From the NCBI GenBank assembly GCA_016744795.1, contig JADGDR010000006.1, positions 124,001 to 188,000 of the forward strand: a stretch of 64,000 bases of DNA, given 5' to 3'. This stretch comes from Sulfurospirillum sp. GTDB taxonomy: Bacteria; Campylobacterota; Campylobacteria; Campylobacterales; Sulfurospirillaceae. Both the position numbers and the translations under genes were made by a program. The notes under the pieces were generated by a model. It had not been told where the DNA came from, did not search any database, and was given only the letters and a program-made list of their open reading frames with translations. Below are positions 7,923-16,236 of the stretch, piece by piece. The stretch's first letter is position 1. Each line of letters begins with the position of its first letter.

Positions 7923-7947
7923 ATATCTCCTTTAACTTGAATCTTTT

Positions 7948-8196
7948 TTAATTAAATTTATCAGTAGCCTTTTTAACAATGTCATCGCAGCATCCTGAAA
8001 TTTCTAAAGACAGATTATCAAGGTTTTTTCCTTTAACTAAAATTTTTGGTACTTTATTATGTTTATTACAGCGAAGAGTTCCTATTGATTCTTTAATTGA
8101 CTCAGAGTAACTTTGCAATATAGAAGCTTCTAGGCTTTCCTTTATATTGTTTGGGTTTGTTTTTTTTCCATTGATTTCAAATGAAATTTCTATCAT
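7948..8196 (-). CDS. Small unknown protein with conserved Cys/His pattern
   Basis: An 82-residue protein from ATG at 8196, preceded by a weak AGGTAC site. It is a compact alpha/beta sequence with LRCNKHNKVPKI (Cys and His at about residues 42-45) and a later SGCCDDIVKKA, spaced so that they could form a metal or disulfide site. I have no name for it. Genes of this shape are common in islands and near defence genes, but that is a general impression. It lies downstream of the ATPase-Mrr pair on the same strand, separated by a 254-base gap that holds a strong inverted repeat. Confidence 0.55.
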   Translation of the reverse strand: MIEISFEINGKKTNPNNIKESLEASILQSYSESIKESIGTLRCNKHNKVPKILVKGKNLDNLSLEISGCCDDIVKKATDKFN

Positions 8197-8339
8197 GATA
8201 GTACCTTTCTAATAATTTAATAAATAATAGTATATATTTTTTAGAATATAAAAAAATATTTCATTTTGAAAGATTTAACTTTATTAGATTCTATGATGTA
8301 TTTAAATATTTAACGAATTTAATAATCTTTAACTTCAAG

Positions 8340-8381
8340 TTAACTATATTGACTTTTAAATTAGACAGTCAATATAGTTAA
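8340..8381. repeat. Perfect 15-base inverted repeat (hairpin) downstream of the ATPase gene
   Basis: TTAACTATATTGACT at 8340-8354 is exactly complementary to 8367-8381, with a 12-base loop. It lies in the otherwise empty gap 8197-8450, about 70 bases past the stop of the ATPase gene. There is no T run after it on either strand, so it is not a typical intrinsic terminator. It could be a processing hairpin or a protein-binding site. Confidence 0.6.
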
Positions 8382-8450
8382 TAAAAAGCCGGTTTATTTA
8401 AAGGCAAGTGTTTTTATACTCTATCATCTGGAAAAAGAATAATTTTTATT

Positions 8451-10475
8451 CTATTCACTAGGGATATCTTTAAAATATTTATCTATTATTGTCTGTTGAA
8501 GTGCTTCATCTTCTTTAATAAACCCCACTACTCTATTTTTATAATCTCTTAATATTTTGTCACCTACAAAACTTAGCATTCCTTTATTATTATAATGCTT
8601 TAATGCTCTATCATAGTCTTCAGTATCACATATTTCATTTAGAAGTTGACTATGTTCATCATAAAAACCTTGTATTTCCAAGGTTTTTATGGCATTTTCA
8701 AGTTCTTCATTTAATTTTGTTGCTGTACTCGCCCTACCAACTAAACTATTTAAAATTTTATCTGTTTTAAACCTTGTATAACCCATAGATTGTACATCTT
8801 CTGTTTCTTTTATTTTTATAAAGATTTGTTTTTTAGCATTATCATAATCATCTTCTGATGCATGTACTTTTAATTGTATTTCTTTAAGTATATCATCATC
8901 ACAAAGTATGTTTTCTACTTCCATAACTTCAAGAGTGTATATATCATTATCTTTCCATGCCATTATTTCATCAATTTCATAAAAATCTTTATCTATAATC
9001 GCAATTGCTTTTAGGTTAAACATCTCGGTATTACCATTAAAAGCTTTACAATAATCAATTGCTTTTTGATGCCCTCCTACTGGAATAATTGTGTAGCTTT
9101 TAAATAAAATAGAATATAGCTTATAATCATAGCTATCTTTTTCGCCCTTACAAAATAAAATATTTTTTTTACTTCCTATAAGTTCCACTAGCAACGCTTG
9201 AGGGAGTATTTCATCTGTAGTTATTTCAATGTAGTCCCAATTTGTAGGTGGAGTATATTTTTTTATCCATAATATTTTTGCTTGAGTTCTACCTGTTGCA
9301 AAACTAGGATTATGAGTAAGATATACAAACTGGCAATCATTTCTAATATCTTCTAATTTATCCCATAATTTATTTACTATAGACATATGAAGATGATTTT
9401 CTGGTTCATCTACTATCACGTATCCATCTTTATCGACTAATAACACACTAGCGATACAATAAAATATATTTTTCTCTCCATCACTTAAACCCATGAAACT
9501 ATATTCATTGCCATTTTCAGGGATTGCTTTTATATTGCCTTGTCCATCATATCTAAGCTTTATATGTGTTATTATTTCTTCCCATATACTAATAACGTTT
9601 TCAAGAGTTGAGTTTTCTTTTTCAAAGTCTCCTTTTAGACAGTTTAGATGAGTTCTATTCGCTGTTTCTTGATATTCTGCTATTAAAAGGTTTATCATTT
9701 GATTAAATTCACTATTGATGATACCCATATCATCAGTATTTTTATATAACTTGTCATGTGTATGACTTCTTGAAAAATCTAAATATGCACGAGTCTTTAA
9801 AGGTATACTCTGATTGTCCTGAACTCCAAATGTTTTTTGTGCAGGTATAACAGCTACAAGAGAGTTATATTGTTGATTAATATTAGTCTTTATTTGACGT
9901 GAAAAAGTACTTTTTCCAGAGCCATTAGCACCTATTAAAATTAAATTTTCATTTTTGTTTTTGAGTAAATCAAAAAGTTCTATAGTTGATAGTGCTCCAA
10001 TCATAGTTTGTAAATTATTAGGTGTATTTGATAATGTACTAGTGAACAAACTTAAAATAGTGTGGTCAGCTATATTAATATGCTCATTATTTATAATTGC
10101 TTGTATATTTATATTTTCATTAAAAGTATTTAAACTATTTAATCCTGTGTAATCATTTTCAAAACTAGGATTGAAAGATAAATGTTTATTAAGTAATTCA
10201 ATATATTTATCTGCATAATCGTTATCAGTAATTTCTCTAAGAATCTTCTCTAGGTTTTCTTTTATTTGTTCAATACTTAATTCTAGTATTTTTATTACCA
10301 TATTGTCATAGTGACTTGGGTTACGAGTATAATTGTGAGGATTAGAAAATGAAAAATAATGTGCAGTTATTGTTTTTATATAAACATTATTTTCTTTCCA
10401 AAATGATTGTAGTTTTGATATATTTTCTATATAATCTATGCGTCTACGTATTTTACTTATTACTTCTTGTTTCAT
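8451..10475 (-). CDS. AAA ATPase fused to a DUF4435/TOPRIM-like domain (OLD/PARIS-like)
   Basis: A 674-residue protein. The ATPase part has Walker A IGANGSGKST (about 181-190), an ABC-type signature GLSDGEKN (about 329-336), Walker B YVIVDEPENHLH (about 352-363) and a switch His in LTHNPS (388). The last third fits DUF4435, a TOPRIM-like fold: FCKGEKDSYD with Glu445 and Asp447, IAIIDKDFYEID with Asp495 and Asp497, and LEVMEVENIL. This is the plan of OLD-family nucleases and of the fused AriA-AriB protein of PARIS anti-phage systems. The first 170 residues are helical and unassigned. An Mrr-type nuclease gene lies 53 bases upstream on the same strand. Defence is the likely role (inference from family and island location). 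Confidence 0.75.
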   Translation of the reverse strand: MKQEVISKIRRRIDYIENISKLQSFWKENNVYIKTITAHYFSFSNPHNYTRNPSHYDNMVIKILELSIEQIKENLEKILREITDNDYADKYIELLNKHLSFNPSFENDYTGLNSLNTFNENINIQAIINNEHINIADHTILSLFTSTLSNTPNNLQTMIGALSTIELFDLLKNKNENLILIGANGSGKSTFSRQIKTNINQQYNSLVAVIPAQKTFGVQDNQSIPLKTRAYLDFSRSHTHDKLYKNTDDMGIINSEFNQMINLLIAEYQETANRTHLNCLKGDFEKENSTLENVISIWEEIITHIKLRYDGQGNIKAIPENGNEYSFMGLSDGEKNIFYCIASVLLVDKDGYVIVDEPENHLHMSIVNKLWDKLEDIRNDCQFVYLTHNPSFATGRTQAKILWIKKYTPPTNWDYIEITTDEILPQALLVELIGSKKNILFCKGEKDSYDYKLYSILFKSYTIIPVGGHQKAIDYCKAFNGNTEMFNLKAIAIIDKDFYEIDEIMAWKDNDIYTLEVMEVENILCDDDILKEIQLKVHASEDDYDNAKKQIFIKIKETEDVQSMGYTRFKTDKILNSLVGRASTATKLNEELENAIKTLEIQGFYDEHSQLLNEICDTEDYDRALKHYNNKGMLSFVGDKILRDYKNRVVGFIKEDEALQQTIIDKYFKDIPSE

Positions 10476-10528
10476 TATAAATCCTACAATCTAAAAGATT
10501 ATGTATTATAAATAAATACTATTTGATA

Positions 10529-11491
10529 TTACTTATTTATATTTAAAGTCATATAGGCAGTTTTTAATATATCTTGAATATTTCCTGTCCAATTATAATG
10601 AATATGTTTTCTCATCTCATAATCAAAATTATCAATATTTATCAATTCTAGACGTTTTGAATCGTTTGCATAATCAATACAAGGACGTGTAAAATAAGTA
10701 CTCGCTATTAATATTCCTTTTGTTACACTTTTGGAGACTGTTGTACCCATTAACTGTCTTGCTATAGGTACACCAACGAATTTTTTACTATGTTTACATT
10801 CAATATGAAGTAGGATACTTTCTCTATCATTGTTCTTTTCGGCAATAACATCATAACCGCCATCTCTCGTACGTTTAGTCAATTTTATGTTATATTTTTT
10901 TTGATTATATAGATATGCAACTAATACTTCAAAATTCCTCCATGTTAAGCTATCCAATGTCTCTTGAACTGGTAATGAATGTTGCATATATTTTGCTTGA
11001 ATTATTTTTTTAGCATCAAATAATCCAGTATATCTGCCATCAGGTAAAAATTGACAAAAATTTTGTATATATGAATCTAATGCATTTAATGCAGATTCTG
11101 GGAAATTAGGTAATAAATCTACAATCCATTGTATTGACGGCCATGCACTTTGATTAGGTAAAGGTAAAAATACTTTTTTTAAAAATAAAGATTCATTTAA
11201 TTTTTCTTTTAATTCTTTCCCCGAACAAAGATTTAAATTCTCTCTTATTTGATCATCAGATTGCAAATGTCCTTCAGGTAATAAAAATTTTATCAATATT
11301 TTTTTAACATCTTCATTTGTTCTGGCATCAATGCTACCAATATATTCTTTGTAATGTTTTTCATTTGCAAACATATAATCAATAAAATATTTATCTTTAT
11401 GTGTTGAGTGTATTTTTTTTAACCACTCATCTAAAGACAGATTAGTACCAGTTTCATCAATGAGTTTTTCTAGTTTAAAATCTTGTTTCAT
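10529..11491 (-). CDS. Mrr-like restriction endonuclease with unknown N-terminal domain
   Basis: A 320-residue protein. The C-terminal half is an Mrr_cat PD-(D/E)xK fold: LTWRNFEVLVAYLY (about 182-195), then RDGGYDVIAEK (catalytic Asp214), HIECKH (Glu231, Lys233) and the VPIARQLMGT helix typical of Mrr. Residues 1-170 are helical and not recognised; they may bind a partner or DNA. Mrr enzymes cut modified or foreign DNA. The ATG at 11491 follows a run of T and C in the plus strand that reads as a GGAGAA ribosome site on the coding strand. The gene lies 9 bases from the integrase end and 53 bases upstream of the AAA-DUF4435 gene, so the two likely form one defence operon. Confidence 0.75.
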   Translation of the reverse strand: MKQDFKLEKLIDETGTNLSLDEWLKKIHSTHKDKYFIDYMFANEKHYKEYIGSIDARTNEDVKKILIKFLLPEGHLQSDDQIRENLNLCSGKELKEKLNESLFLKKVFLPLPNQSAWPSIQWIVDLLPNFPESALNALDSYIQNFCQFLPDGRYTGLFDAKKIIQAKYMQHSLPVQETLDSLTWRNFEVLVAYLYNQKKYNIKLTKRTRDGGYDVIAEKNNDRESILLHIECKHSKKFVGVPIARQLMGTTVSKSVTKGILIASTYFTRPCIDYANDSKRLELINIDNFDYEMRKHIHYNWTGNIQDILKTAYMTLNINK

Positions 11492-11500
11492 ATTATTCTC

Positions 11501-12724
11501 CTACAAGTTTATTATCCACTTATCCCACCACTTAATCAATTCTCTCTTCTCATCAATATATCTCATTTTACTATCTCTACTATAAGCTGATTTTACTTTA
11601 TTAGATTCTATATGAGCTAAGCAGGACTCAATAATATCACTATGCATACCATGTTCTTTAATATAATCATGTGCATTAGTAGAGAACATTGCCCTAAACC
11701 CATGAGTAGTCATAGTATTTTTATATCCTAGTCTCATAAGGGCTTGATTTAAAGTATTTTCACTAATAGGTTTTATTTTACTTGTAGGGCTTGGAAAAAC
11801 AAAAGTCCCATCACCATAAGAGTAGGGCATTATTTGTTTTAAAATATCTATAGCTTTATCACATAAAGGTAATACAAAAGCTGTACCAGTTTTCATTTTT
11901 TCTGCTGGTATATCTAATAAAGCGTTTTCTAAATCAACTTCATCCCAAGTTAAATTGCGTAAGTTAAAAGGGCGTAAGAAAACATAAGGTGCTAATTGTA
12001 ATGCGTATACGGTACTGATATCTGAACGGAAACTAGTACCGTAACTTTGAATATCTTTCATAAGTACTTTTATATCTTCTTTTTTTAAAATAGCTGGAAA
12101 ATGTTTTACTGTAGGTTTTTTAATAGCATTTCTTTTATCAATGTCAGCTATGATATTGTGTTCTACTATGTTGTAGGTTACAGCATATTTATATATACGT
12201 TCTATGTAATTTAAAAGTCTATTGGCACTTTCTATAGTACCTTTCTTTTCCATTATCTTTATAAGGTCTAGAATATCTGTACGTTTTATATCTTTCATAG
12301 GTTTTGTGCCTAAGTAAGGATAGGTATTGTTAGTAATTACACTTTTTGCTTTTACGTAAGTTACTTCTTTCCATTCACTTTTCATAATCTCTAGCCATTT
12401 TTCAGTTACATTCTCAAACGTAGTTATATCATGGCTCTTTTTATTTCGTATAGGGTCAATACCCTGTTTTATTAGTTGTTTGGTTGCTTCTCGCTGCATA
12501 CGAGCTTCTTTTAATGAGATATCAGGGTATACACCAAAAGACATAGATTTACGTTTACTGTCAAGGCTATAGTCAAAACGAAAGAATTTTGTGCCATTAG
12601 GACGAATTACTATAAATAAGCCTTGTCCATCACCAAGTTTATATGCTTTTTCTTTTGGTTTAGACCTTTTTATCTCTGCATCACTTAATGGTTTAGTTAT
12701 ACGTGGCATTTTAGCGGTACTCAC
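11501..12724 (-). CDS. int: P4-type tyrosine integrase of the ssrA island
   Basis: A 407-residue integrase with the DUF4102 arm-binding domain at its start (SDAEIKRSKPKEKAYKLGDG, then KSMSFGVYPDISLKEARMQR). A core-binding region follows (about 115-190), then the catalytic domain: the first Arg in FLRPFNLRNLTWDEVD, HGFRAMFST (HxxR) and the tyrosine in SAYSRDSKM. This family integrates islands at the 3' ends of tRNA and tmRNA genes. Its position 140 bases from the ssrA end fits that. The frame starts with GTG at 12724; an ATG five codons later is possible, and neither has a clear ribosome site. A palindrome at 12737-12750 just upstream may be its operator. All catalytic residues are present, so it may be active. 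Confidence 0.92.
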   Translation of the reverse strand: MSTAKMPRITKPLSDAEIKRSKPKEKAYKLGDGQGLFIVIRPNGTKFFRFDYSLDSKRKSMSFGVYPDISLKEARMQREATKQLIKQGIDPIRNKKSHDITTFENVTEKWLEIMKSEWKEVTYVKAKSVITNNTYPYLGTKPMKDIKRTDILDLIKIMEKKGTIESANRLLNYIERIYKYAVTYNIVEHNIIADIDKRNAIKKPTVKHFPAILKKEDIKVLMKDIQSYGTSFRSDISTVYALQLAPYVFLRPFNLRNLTWDEVDLENALLDIPAEKMKTGTAFVLPLCDKAIDILKQIMPYSYGDGTFVFPSPTSKIKPISENTLNQALMRLGYKNTMTTHGFRAMFSTNAHDYIKEHGMHSDIIESCLAHIESNKVKSAYSRDSKMRYIDEKRELIKWWDKWIINL

Positions 12725-12736
12725 TTTTAAATTTTG

Positions 12737-12750
12737 TAACGGTACCGTTA
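12737..12750. promoter_or_regulatory. Palindrome upstream of the integrase gene, candidate operator
   Basis: TAACGGTACCGTTA is a perfect 14-base palindrome 12 bases upstream of the integrase start, and a second GTACCG follows at 12754-12759. The position suits autoregulation by an integrase or excisionase. No experiment-like evidence; inference from position and symmetry. Confidence 0.4.
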
Positions 12751-12835
12751 ATAGTACCGCAAAAGAATTTTAAAGTCAATGAATGTTAGTGAATTCACAT
12801 GAAGGATAAAAGCCTATTTTACCGAAGTTTTAGTG

Positions 12836-12855
12836 TTCGTGTGAATTCGTGTGAA
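12836..12855. repeat. Tandem 10-base repeat next to ssrA, candidate integrase arm sites
   Basis: TTCGTGTGAA occurs twice head to tail, ending 5 bases before the att repeat at 12861. A related GTGAATTCACATGAA lies at 12790-12804. Short direct repeats beside the core site are typical of the arm-binding sites of P4-type integrases. Confidence 0.4.
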
Positions 12856-12860
12856 TAGAT

Positions 12861-12876
12861 AAATGGTGGAGTTGTC
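12861..12876. repeat. Right attachment site, overlapping the ssrA 3' end
   Basis: This is the ssrA-side copy of the 16-base repeat at 2240-2255. It includes the encoded CCA and the 3' acceptor strand of tmRNA, so integration here restores a complete ssrA gene. Confidence 0.6.
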
Positions 12877-13249
12877 CGGAATCGAACCGGAGTCCAAAAG
12901 TAGCCACCGATGACGTCTACATGCTTAAAGAAGTTGTTTATGTTTAATTTTGATTCACACAACTAACAAAGTTACTCAAAACGAGCCCCTAATTTCATTT
13001 TAAGCCGAGACAAACTCAAAATATATCTATTATAGCTATGATACTTCCAAAATCTCCCTTGAATAGAATCAGGAGTGGAAGCAGTCCTACAGCAATGAAG
13101 CTATAAGTTAAAACTTACGCTACTGCGTAAGCTGGACGATAGTTACTGTTATTAGCAGTTATGTTTTTGAAGGTTGTCTAACGCAAGACCCTCACTCGCG
13201 ACATGCAGCCATAAGCTAAAACTACTCCTGTCGAAGCCATGTCAACCCC
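12864..13249 (-). ncRNA. ssrA: Transfer-messenger RNA (tmRNA)
   Basis: About 386 bases on the minus strand. The 5' end (GGGGTTGACATGGCTTCGAC) and 3' end (GGTTCGATTCCGGACAACTC then CACCA) form the tRNA-like domain with a T-arm and an encoded CCA. The reading frame at 13156-13115 starts with the resume codon GCT and encodes ANNSNYRPAYAVA followed by TAA, a normal proteolysis tag ending in hydrophobic residues. tmRNA with SmpB frees stalled ribosomes and tags the broken protein. Its 3' end is the insertion site of the neighbouring island; the gene is complete. Confidence 0.97.
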
Positions 13250-13372
13250 ACAGAAAATAGATTGCAATTATATCTTAATTATATAAAAGAATCAATTAAT
13301 AAAACTTTTTAACCATACAATCTCTTTATTAAAGTAGATGTTGTATACTTCATTTTTATTTAGGAGTAATTT

Positions 13373-13843
13373 ATGCTTAGAGTGATTATGGGTTTTTTTG
13401 TAGTTTTTTTGTTTATAGGTTGTAGTTTAACAAAACAGAGTCAAGTTATTTATGAAGAGTATATTTCAAATAAAACCATGAAACAAGTCAAATTAAAAAA
13501 AGATAAAAATGGACTTATTAATGGTAGCATAAAAGGAAATGTAACAGAACTAAATCATACTCAAGGTCTTTGGAATTATGAAGTTAAAAGTAACGACACA
13601 CGCAATCAAAAACTTTCCTATGCAAATTTTACTCATACAAAAAAAGTGGCAAAAAAGGGTGATTTTGTATATGCTATTATAAAAAATGGTAAATTAAAAG
13701 AGATTTATCTTATAAAAAAAGCCAATTATCAGAGGAAAGTAAACAAAAAAAATAAAAAACGACCTAAAATAAAAGTTTACAAGAGAGCTGAAAAGCACCA
13801 AGTTTTAAGTATTCCTACAGTTGAATCAATATCTTTAGACTAA
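13373..13843 (+). CDS. Hypothetical lipoprotein
   Basis: A 156-residue protein with a short signal and a lipobox (VVFLFIGCS, Cys17), so it is probably a membrane-anchored lipoprotein. The mature part is basic, with a lysine-rich stretch near residues 124-137 (KVNKKNKKRPKIK). A predicted beta-rich middle region contains NGSIKGNVTELNHT and GLWNYEVKSND. I do not recognise the family. An AGGAG ribosome site supports the ATG at 13373. It is a single gene convergent with the next kinase gene, and both may use the hairpin at 13918-13961. Confidence 0.7.
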   Translation: MLRVIMGFFVVFLFIGCSLTKQSQVIYEEYISNKTMKQVKLKKDKNGLINGSIKGNVTELNHTQGLWNYEVKSNDTRNQKLSYANFTHTKKVAKKGDFVYAIIKNGKLKEIYLIKKANYQRKVNKKNKKRPKIKVYKRAEKHQVLSIPTVESISLD

Positions 13844-13917
13844 ATGTTAACCATTCATTGTCTTTGGTTTATTACAATTTTATTAGCAAATTCATATAGA
13901 CTCCTTGAATAAAAGAG

Positions 13918-13961
13918 TGATTAGAAAAGTTTGCCAAGCCTTTTTCTAATCAACTTTTTTT
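13918..13961 (+). terminator. Intrinsic terminator after the lipoprotein gene
   Basis: TGATTAGAAAA at 13918-13928 pairs exactly with 13942-13952, the loop is 13 bases, and a run of seven T follows after AC. It overlaps the last codons of the convergent kinase gene. Confidence 0.75.
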
Positions 13962-15520
13962 AATCTTATCGTAAATTTAGCCCCTTTATCATCATTTGAT
14001 GCTATTAAAAGCCCACCCATATTTTTTTCTATGATTAGTTTTGACATATAGAGTCCTATTCCTGTCCCCCCACTATCTTCTTTTGTTGTGAAATATGGTT
14101 CAAAGATTTTCTCAATAGGTTTTGCTTCTATTCCACCTGCATTGTCTCTTATGGAAAGATAAGTATATATTTTATCACTTATAAGGTCTATCACTATCGT
14201 TGGTTTATTTATTTGTTTACTAACTAAAATATGTTTTGCATTTGTTATTAAATTTAATAAGACTTGTTCAAATTCATTTTTATGTCCAAATATTTTTTCA
14301 TCTTTTGCTATGTTTACATGTAAAGATATATTCTTCTGTTTTGCAGTAGTCCCTATGATGTTCATAACAGCATCAACTGCTTCTTGTGCAAAAAACTCTT
14401 TTTTCTCGCGAGATGGCATAAAAAATTCTCTAAAATCATCTATTGTTTTTGACATATATTCCAATATATGTTCAGCTTCTTGAGCTTTATTTTGCATAGA
14501 ATCAGAATCTAGTTTTCCAAGGTTATATTTGAATTTGATTGTCATCATGATGGCTGAGAGTTCTGAAAGAGGTTGTCGCCATTGATGGGCTATGTGACTT
14601 ATCATCTCTCCAAGAGCTATGAACTTAGATTTCTGAATGAGGAGTTGTTCTTGATCTTTAGAATTTCTCACTTCTTCAAGAACTCTTTTAGTTAAAGTTT
14701 TATTGAGGTTTTTTAACTCAGCAGTTTTTTGCTCTACTTGAGAGTTGTATGTGTTTAAAAACTTTTCAATCTGTTTTCCTAAAAATATAGCAAAAGCATT
14801 GGCTACAAGGGAAAAGAATAGAAAAATGAGTATAGCTGAAGTAATTTCAATTTGGAGTGTTCTTTTTAGAGATGCTTTTTTTTGTGCTATTTCAACATCT
14901 ATATCATCTAGATACACTCCTGCCGCAATTACCCAATCCCAATTAGGATATAGTTTAAAGTACGATACTTTTGGGCGTATGTCATGTGTGTCTGGTTTTT
15001 TGTACATGTAGTTTACAAAAGAGTATCCTTGTTTATCAACTTCTTTTAAAAAAACCTTACGGAATTTTTTGCCATTGGCATCTTCATATTTATCTGATAT
15101 GTATTTGTTTTCTAAGTCTGGTCTATTTGGATTGACAATAAGTTTTGCAAAGTTATCTCCACCTTGAAAGTTTTCTATCTTATACACAAAGAGATAATTA
15201 TCTTTTTTCTTCCCAAATCTTATGCTTTTTATCCATGCTTTTAACTCCTTTTTATATTCATCTTCTTTTTTAACAGAGTTTAGTGCTTCTAGAGTGGCTT
15301 TTTTAAATTTAATCATCTCAATAATTGAGTGTACTTCTCTTTTTATAAGTTCTTTTTGGGAGTTTATATAAGTTTTTTTACTATCTTTTATTCCTCTTTC
15401 CATAATATCATACTGTTTTGTTATGAAATAGTAGCTATTAAATAGCATTAACGAGGTGATTATGAACATGGTACTAAATATAATCACGTTTGAGATGTTG
15501 TTCTCTTTTATAATTTTCAA
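13946..15520 (-). CDS. Sensor histidine kinase with periplasmic Cache domain
   Basis: A 524-residue kinase. One membrane helix lies at about residues 12-32 and a second at about 226-250. Between them is a single Cache (sCache_2) domain with DNYLFVYKIENFQGGDNFAK, DANGKKFRK and NWDWVIAAGVYLDDID. A coiled coil leads to the H-box MISHIAHQWRQPLSE, then the N-box (NEFEQVLLNLITNAKH), G1 (IRDNAGGIE) and G2 (GGTGIGLYMSK). It is divergent from the response regulator gene, with only 41 bases between the starts, and next to the DctPQM genes. The likely role is sensing C4-dicarboxylates or a similar acid, analogous to DctS/DctB, but this is from context. Confidence 0.85.
   Translation of the reverse strand: MKIIKENNISNVIIFSTMFIITSLMLFNSYYFITKQYDIMERGIKDSKKTYINSQKELIKREVHSIIEMIKFKKATLEALNSVKKEDEYKKELKAWIKSIRFGKKKDNYLFVYKIENFQGGDNFAKLIVNPNRPDLENKYISDKYEDANGKKFRKVFLKEVDKQGYSFVNYMYKKPDTHDIRPKVSYFKLYPNWDWVIAAGVYLDDIDVEIAQKKASLKRTLQIEITSAILIFLFFSLVANAFAIFLGKQIEKFLNTYNSQVEQKTAELKNLNKTLTKRVLEEVRNSKDQEQLLIQKSKFIALGEMISHIAHQWRQPLSELSAIMMTIKFKYNLGKLDSDSMQNKAQEAEHILEYMSKTIDDFREFFMPSREKKEFFAQEAVDAVMNIIGTTAKQKNISLHVNIAKDEKIFGHKNEFEQVLLNLITNAKHILVSKQINKPTIVIDLISDKIYTYLSIRDNAGGIEAKPIEKIFEPYFTTKEDSGGTGIGLYMSKLIIEKNMGGLLIASNDDKGAKFTIRLKKVD
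14313..14324. repeat. Copy of the TTTACATGTAAA palindrome (in coding sequence)
   Basis: An exact 12-base copy within the Cache kinase gene. It is one of seven exact copies found in the window. Confidence 0.6.
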
Positions 15521-15561
15521 ATTTAACCTCTTTTTAAAAACAATATACTAACATATCTTCC

Positions 15562-16236
15562 ATGAATACAAAAATGCTTGAACAATTAAATAATTATAGG
15601 ATTCTCTACGCTGAAGATGAATGTGGAGTTAGAAAAAATGTTGCTGAGATGTTAGAGCTTCTTTTTAAAGAAGTTCATGTGGCATGTGATGGCAAAGAAG
15701 CTTATAGGCTTTTTGAAGAGTTTGACCCAGATATTGTTATAACAGATATCAAAATGCCAAATCTCAGTGGTATAGAGTTAGCAAAGAAGATAAGAAAAAA
15801 AGGCAAAAACACACAAATCATTATTATATCTGCATATACTGAAGTTGATTATATGCTTGAAGCAGTTGAATTGTCACTTATAAGATATATAGTAAAACCT
15901 ATAACAGAAACAAAACTTTTTGAAGTATTAGAGCGTTTTTTAGAAATACAAAAGAGTAATGGAATTATAGATTTAGTAGATGATTGGTTGTACGATAGTG
16001 CTAACAAAATTATAAAAAATTCTAATATAGTGTATGAGTTAACAAAAAAAGAGTCTAATTTGTTAGAGTTATTATTATCTAAAAAGTCAGTACTTACATA
16101 TGAGGAGATTGAGATGGAGTTATGGACAGATGAATGTATGAGTCTCAATGCTCTAAGATTGCTTATGAAAAACTTTAGAAAAAAACTTCCAAAAGATTAT
16201 TTGAAAAATATTCAAGGAATTGGTTACAAATTGTAA
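15562..16236 (+). CDS. OmpR-type response regulator, probable regulator of dctPQM
   Basis: A 224-residue regulator. The receiver domain has the acidic pair in YAEDECGV, the phosphorylation Asp in IVITDIKMPNLSG (about residue 55), the Thr/Ser switch in IIISAYTE and Lys in IRYIVKPI. The C-terminal winged helix is of the OmpR type: YELTKKESNLLELLLS to LRLLMKNFRKKLPK and NIQGIGYKL. The gene is divergent from the Cache kinase and 105 bases upstream of dctP, which indicates a kinase-regulator pair controlling the TRAP transporter. A symmetric TTGTAAC element at the end of this gene may be its binding site. Confidence 0.88.
   Translation: MNTKMLEQLNNYRILYAEDECGVRKNVAEMLELLFKEVHVACDGKEAYRLFEEFDPDIVITDIKMPNLSGIELAKKIRKKGKNTQIIIISAYTEVDYMLEAVELSLIRYIVKPITETKLFEVLERFLEIQKSNGIIDLVDDWLYDSANKIIKNSNIVYELTKKESNLLELLLSKKSVLTYEEIEMELWTDECMSLNALRLLMKNFRKKLPKDYLKNIQGIGYKL

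Larger units (their letters stand above)
2240..12876. mobile_element. Integrative genomic island at ssrA, about 10.6 kb
   Basis: The segment is bounded by a near-perfect 16-base direct repeat of the tmRNA 3' end, and a P4-type tyrosine integrase lies at the ssrA side. All cargo looks accessory: an IS, an ATPase/STAS-like/PIN operon, an HNH gene, a dead integrase copy, an AAA-TOPRIM ATPase, an Mrr nuclease and small unknown genes. The host flanks are housekeeping (mlaA, ssrA). The second, truncated integrase at 7541-7922 suggests that two elements integrated in tandem at the same site and later fused. The repeated palindrome common elsewhere in the window was not seen inside this segment. No conjugation or replication genes are visible, so mobility would depend on the integrase alone or a helper. 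Confidence 0.7.

Noticed and set aside
8340-8381. Intrinsic terminator for the ATPase gene
   Set aside because: The stem is strong but lies about 70 bases past the stop and lacks a T run on either strand; listed as an inverted repeat instead.
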